Shown here: positions 61,116-64,000 of the stretch, one piece after another
How the letters are laid out: each line of letters begins with the position of its first letter
Numbering within the stretch: the stretch's first letter is position 1
From: Sphingobacterium chuzhouense
GTDB taxonomy: Bacteria > Bacteroidota > Bacteroidia > Sphingobacteriales > Sphingobacteriaceae
DNA: 64,000 bases
Assembly: GCF_014692525.1 (NCBI RefSeq)
Contig: NZ_JACNYL010000003.1
Span: 806,001 to 870,000, forward strand
Direction: 5' to 3'
Notes under the pieces: model-generated
The model's database searches: none
What the model saw: only the letters and a program-made list of their open reading frames with translations
Told to the model about the DNA's origin: nothing
Translations under genes and position numbers: made by a program

Positions 61116-61149
61116 ATTCAATTTTTTATTAATACACCGAAGAGCAACA

Positions 61150-61181
61150 CAAAGGTATAAGAATGTACTATAAATAACAAA
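61150..61181 (-). promoter_or_regulatory. promoter of the PfkB kinase gene
   Basis: On minus: TTTG (61178-61181), 20 bp, TACCTTTG (61150-61157). Exact match to the Bacteroidota consensus; leader of about 28 nt. Confidence 0.75.
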
Positions 61182-61195
61182 AGCTGTCGGAGAAA

Positions 61196-62152
61196 CTACA
61201 ACATATCCGAAAAGACCGTCATCTGGTTTTTGTAGAAATCGATTTTCTGGTATACCCGATTGAAAAATATTTTTTTGTCCTTGATACCCGCGTTATTGAG
61301 CAATTTGGAGTTTTTCAGTTGATATTGAAAGAAATCATAGACGGTTTTACAAGTATTTTCGTCATGCGTAATATAATACCCCAACATGGTGTATGGCACA
61401 AAAAGCGATTTTTTCTGTTGATCTGAAATGAGCACGTTGTTGTTCAAAATCAGCAAATCATGATAGTACAAACGATATTGATCATTTTTATCCGTACATT
61501 TCTGTTCTAGTCCGAACACCAACTCTTTCAGGCCGTCACAAAGTGTTCTACCGTGCTCAGCCGACAACAAGCCGGAATGAAAGAAATAGATGATTTGCTG
61601 TAATGTACTATTGATCGTCGTATCGTTCCATATTTCGTTTACCTGCACAGAAGCGTAGAACGACGTTAGTTTTTGACTGTGGTCTATGATAGGTGCTTTG
61701 GTACAAAACACATCAAAAGATATGTTCATGTCTTCGAGATTTAGTAAATAAAGCCACACATATAGTTTGAATTTCGACAGTAAATCTGTATTTACAGTGT
61801 AAAACAGCGGGATGTCCTTTGCCGAATAGTACAACGAGGTTTCTCTATCTGCGGCATGTACATTTAGATATTTAAACGAACTTTCGAGATATTGGCTTAG
61901 ACCATCAAAACTTCGAACATCTTTGGTTTTCCTGACCAATACGCTGTCACTTCCCTGGAAAAGTTTATCCATTGAAATACCATAATGATTAGCTAGTTGA
62001 ACTCCCTCTTCCATCGAAAACTTGCTTTTCACCGAAATACGTCGATGAGCCGCATCATAGCTAATATCCAATGCTCCTGCCACCTCCTCTATGAGAGACT
62101 TATCTTGGCCTATTTTCTTTCTGATGGTATCGATTAGAATTTCTTGATACAT
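61196..62152 (-). CDS. HTH-domain regulator, divergent from HMG-CoA reductase
   Basis: A 318-aa protein with an N-terminal Cro/CI-like helix-turn-helix (about 15-60; SLIEEVAGALDISYDAAHRRIS, EEGVQLANHYGISMDKLF in pieces) and a long helical C-terminal region with no recognised domain. Such regulators are common and poorly studied in Bacteroidota. The frame is open up to 62221, but the ATG at 62152 is chosen because a -7 box TATATTTG lies at 62169-62176, within the longer ORF. Four CACAAA-type half-sites lie in the 185-bp spacer towards HMG-CoA reductase, suggesting control of itself and that gene. Confidence 0.8.
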   Translation of the reverse strand: MYQEILIDTIRKKIGQDKSLIEEVAGALDISYDAAHRRISVKSKFSMEEGVQLANHYGISMDKLFQGSDSVLVRKTKDVRSFDGLSQYLESSFKYLNVHAADRETSLYYSAKDIPLFYTVNTDLLSKFKLYVWLYLLNLEDMNISFDVFCTKAPIIDHSQKLTSFYASVQVNEIWNDTTINSTLQQIIYFFHSGLLSAEHGRTLCDGLKELVFGLEQKCTDKNDQYRLYYHDLLILNNNVLISDQQKKSLFVPYTMLGYYITHDENTCKTVYDFFQYQLKNSKLLNNAGIKDKKIFFNRVYQKIDFYKNQMTVFSDML

Positions 62153-62165
62153 ATTTTTGCGATAA

Positions 62166-62231
62166 TCACAAATATAAAACAAAAAAATATTTTTTAACAC
62201 AAATTTTTGTGTGAAAATCACAATACATTTG
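62166..62231. promoter_or_regulatory. divergent promoters with CACAA half-sites
   Basis: Leftward -7 box TATATTTG (62169-62176, minus) and rightward -7 box TACATTTG (62224-62231, plus). Half-sites CACAAAT at 62167-62173 and 62198-62204, an inverted TTTGTGT at 62206-62212 (making a palindrome with 62197-62203) and CACAAT at 62219-62224. These overlap both promoters, as for an autoregulating repressor. Confidence 0.45.
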
Positions 62232-62337
62232 TACTATAGATAAATAAAAAAATAGTTGATTCTGAGGATACAATTCTCAACATACAATATAGATATTTGT
62301 TTAACAAGACCCGATATAAATTATAAACGAAAAGATC

Positions 62338-63618
62338 ATGGCATCATCAATAGAAAAAGCAAGTACTGCGCTGCACATTATTAATACTGTGCAGAACATG
62401 GAACATATTATCGGAAAAATTAGGAACCGTCAGGCTTCCATGCCCAGCGAAGAGAACACATTACCATTCGAACCGGAAGTAAGCGCGGATGGCATTCGGC
62501 AACGAAAAACTTTTTTAAAAAATAAAACGGCTACGCACGCTCCTTACCTCATCGAAAACAAAAATTTTGATGACCTCGCAGTTTTGAACGGTAACATCGA
62601 AAATTATATCGGCATGACTCGCGTCCCAACAGGCGTTATCGGGCCACTGCATATCATCGGCTCATCTGCCCAAGGCGATTTTTATGTGCCCCTGGCGACC
62701 AGTGAAGGTGCGTTGGTCGCATCGTACCATCGAGGTGCGAAGGCTTGTTCCTTAGCAGGCGGTATCACCTCTATCTGTCTGTTGGAAGGCGTACAACGTA
62801 GCCCGGTATTCAAATTTGAGAATATTGCTGATCTGGGGCTTTTTGTTGCATGGCTCCTTCCACAAGTCGACAAGCTGAAAGAAATAGTAGGACAAACTAG
62901 CCGATTTGCCAAATTGATGGATATCAAAATCCAAATCGAGGGGAATCATCTCATTATAACCCTGGAATATCATACAGGCGATGCCGCTGGACAAAATATG
63001 GTGACGATCTGTACGGATGCCATTTGCCAATATATCGTAAAACAATGTCCAACCAAACCCACATTGTGGTTTATTGAAGGTAACTATTCGGGCGACAAGA
63101 AAGCAACGGCTTTATCATTCACCAACGTGAGAGGAAAAAAAGTGACGGCAGAGATCGTGTTACCGGAAGAAATCGTCAATAAGGTTCTCAAAACCACGCC
63201 AGAGCTGATGGCGGAATATTGGCGTTCATCTACCATTGGTATTATACAGAGTGGTGCGATTGGCGCACAAGGGCATTACGCCAATGGATTAGCAGCCTTG
63301 TTTTTAGCTACTGGTCAAGATGTTGCCTGTGTGGCAGAAGCCGCTACCGGCATCACGAGAATGGAGTTGAATAAAGATGGGTCATTGTATGCAAGTGTGA
63401 CGTTACCTAATTTGGTAGTAGGCACGGTAGGCGGCGGAACCCATCTGCCTACACAACGGGAATGCTTAGAGATGATGGATTGTTATGGTGCGGGTAAAGC
63501 CCGGAAATTCGCCGAAATATGTGGAGCACTTGTTCTGGCAGGCGAACTTTCGATTGCAGCAGCTTTATCTGCCGGACATTTCACGCAGGCACACAAGAAG
63601 TTTGGACGAAAAAAATAG
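62338..63618 (+). CDS. hydroxymethylglutaryl-CoA reductase, class I type
   Basis: Reduces HMG-CoA to mevalonate with NADPH, the key step of the mevalonate isoprenoid route. The 426-aa protein has ENYIGMTRVPTGVIGPLHI and VPLATSEGALVASYHRGAKA (catalytic Glu region), NYSGDKKATALSFTNVRGKK (catalytic Lys), TGDAAGQNMVTICTDA (catalytic Asp) and a C-terminal SAGHFTQAHKKF with the catalytic His. No membrane anchor. The CDP-alcohol phosphatidyltransferase gene follows after 5 bp, so they share a transcript; a divergent regulator lies upstream. Confidence 0.93.
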   Translation: MASSIEKASTALHIINTVQNMEHIIGKIRNRQASMPSEENTLPFEPEVSADGIRQRKTFLKNKTATHAPYLIENKNFDDLAVLNGNIENYIGMTRVPTGVIGPLHIIGSSAQGDFYVPLATSEGALVASYHRGAKACSLAGGITSICLLEGVQRSPVFKFENIADLGLFVAWLLPQVDKLKEIVGQTSRFAKLMDIKIQIEGNHLIITLEYHTGDAAGQNMVTICTDAICQYIVKQCPTKPTLWFIEGNYSGDKKATALSFTNVRGKKVTAEIVLPEEIVNKVLKTTPELMAEYWRSSTIGIIQSGAIGAQGHYANGLAALFLATGQDVACVAEAATGITRMELNKDGSLYASVTLPNLVVGTVGGGTHLPTQRECLEMMDCYGAGKARKFAEICGALVLAGELSIAAALSAGHFTQAHKKFGRKK

Positions 63619-63623
63619 AAGCC

Positions 63624-64000
63624 ATGACAACTAAAAAGGAAAATATCTGGAATGTGCCCAATGCACTGTCTGCTTATCGCATCTTAGCGTTACCATTTAT
63701 TATATACGCTATTATTAGCGGAAATAAAAGTTTGTTCATCACCCTCCTATCCATTAATTTAATTACCGATATTTTGGATGGGTTGATTGCCCGCACATTT
63801 AAACTACAGACCGAACTGGGTGCAAGACTGGACTCTTTGGCAGATATCGGAACGTATATCATGGCGTTTGCTGGCATGATTGTGCTGGAACAAGATTTTG
63901 TGAAAGAATATAGGTTTGAATTTATAGTATTGATAGGCCTTTGGTTGCTTCCGCAGTTGTTAGCTTTATTCCGGTTTGGACGTTTTCCCAGCTTTCATTT
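63624..64000 (+). CDS. CDP-alcohol phosphatidyltransferase family protein (partial, cut by window end)
   Basis: The open frame runs from the ATG at 63624 to the window edge (125 codons visible). The full family motif is present: DILDGLIAR followed by GARLDSLAD, i.e. DxxDGxxAR-x8-GxxxDxxxD, with the four metal-binding aspartates. Hydrophobic helices alternate as in phosphatidylglycerophosphate synthase and related enzymes that join an alcohol to CDP-diacylglycerol. The exact alcohol cannot be read. The short minus-strand ORF over it is a shadow. Confidence 0.9.
   Translation, partial: MTTKKENIWNVPNALSAYRILALPFIIYAIISGNKSLFITLLSINLITDILDGLIARTFKLQTELGARLDSLADIGTYIMAFAGMIVLEQDFVKEYRFEFIVLIGLWLLPQLLALFRFGRFPSFH

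Noticed and set aside
61116-61121. TTG start for the PfkB kinase
   Set aside because: An ATG two codons later gives the normal family N-terminus.
63674-63877. Minus-strand 67-aa ORF at the right edge
   Set aside because: It is the shadow of the partial CDP-alcohol phosphatidyltransferase gene, which carries a complete family motif.
1-64000. CRISPR arrays, insertion sequences, integrases, phage genes, tRNA or rRNA
   Set aside because: No regularly spaced repeats, transposase or integrase motifs, or cloverleaf and rRNA segments were seen.

Overview
The window reads as chromosomal DNA of a Bacteroidota bacterium, most likely a Sphingobacteriaceae member (Sphingobacterium, Olivibacter or Parapedobacter type). 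The evidence is a SusC/SusD pair driven by an ECF sigma/FecR couple, HmuY-type haem lipoproteins, promoters of the Bacteroidota form (TTTG, 19-21 nt, TAnnTTTG), few Shine-Dalgarno sequences and moderate to low G+C. Genes are dense. I see no rRNA, tRNA, CRISPR array, insertion sequence or prophage. The last gene runs off the right edge.

Layout. 1-392: small-RNA-like element and a hairpin. 393-4466 (minus): small ferredoxin-fold protein, CPA2 antiporter, LytTR-type two-component pair. 4622-15077 (minus): susC-susD, an endonuclease/exonuclease/phosphatase lipoprotein and a BACON/DUF5689 lipoprotein behind an ECF sigma factor and FecR anti-sigma factor. 15230-16510: ClC channel. 16705-23782 (minus): glycogen operon (GH31, glgB, glgA, glgC). 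23907-32545: haem uptake locus, with a TonB receptor, two HmuY proteins and a haem oxygenase on minus, and hmuTUV plus an AraC regulator on plus. 32553-39354: ABC permease, queA, rpmA/rplU, PurF-like enzyme, YihY membrane protein. 39488-41135: small membrane protein and GH28-like lipoprotein. 41158-48942: DNA repair locus with a radical SAM pair on one strand and exonuclease, ligase, helicase and phosphoesterase on the other. 49089-54107: META lipoprotein, second small-RNA-like element, LytTR membrane regulator, DUF4142 protein, PEP carboxylase. 54467-61115: FUSC transporter, YpdA reductase, TetR regulator, murB, ECF sigma factor, sugar kinase. 61196-64000: HTH regulator divergent from HMG-CoA reductase and a CDP-alcohol phosphatidyltransferase.

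The most interesting signals are non-coding. (1) queA and ppc, 20 kb apart and on opposite strands, share a structured 5' leader: a promoter-proximal hairpin, a linker of 23-26 nt, a 64/65-nt element with conserved flanks and compensatory changes in its stem, then an A-rich stretch to the start codon. (2) Two small-RNA-like elements (near 66-135 and 49622-49689) share a 5' tail and a C-rich 13-nt loop on terminator stems of unrelated sequence. (3) A 28-bp operator-like motif lies exactly 31 bp upstream of the -7-like box of both the haem receptor operon and the haem oxygenase gene, and is probably bound by the AraC regulator of the locus. (4) Direct repeats 21 bp apart, as expected of a LytTR operator, lie next to the LytTR response regulator and upstream of the antiporter gene.
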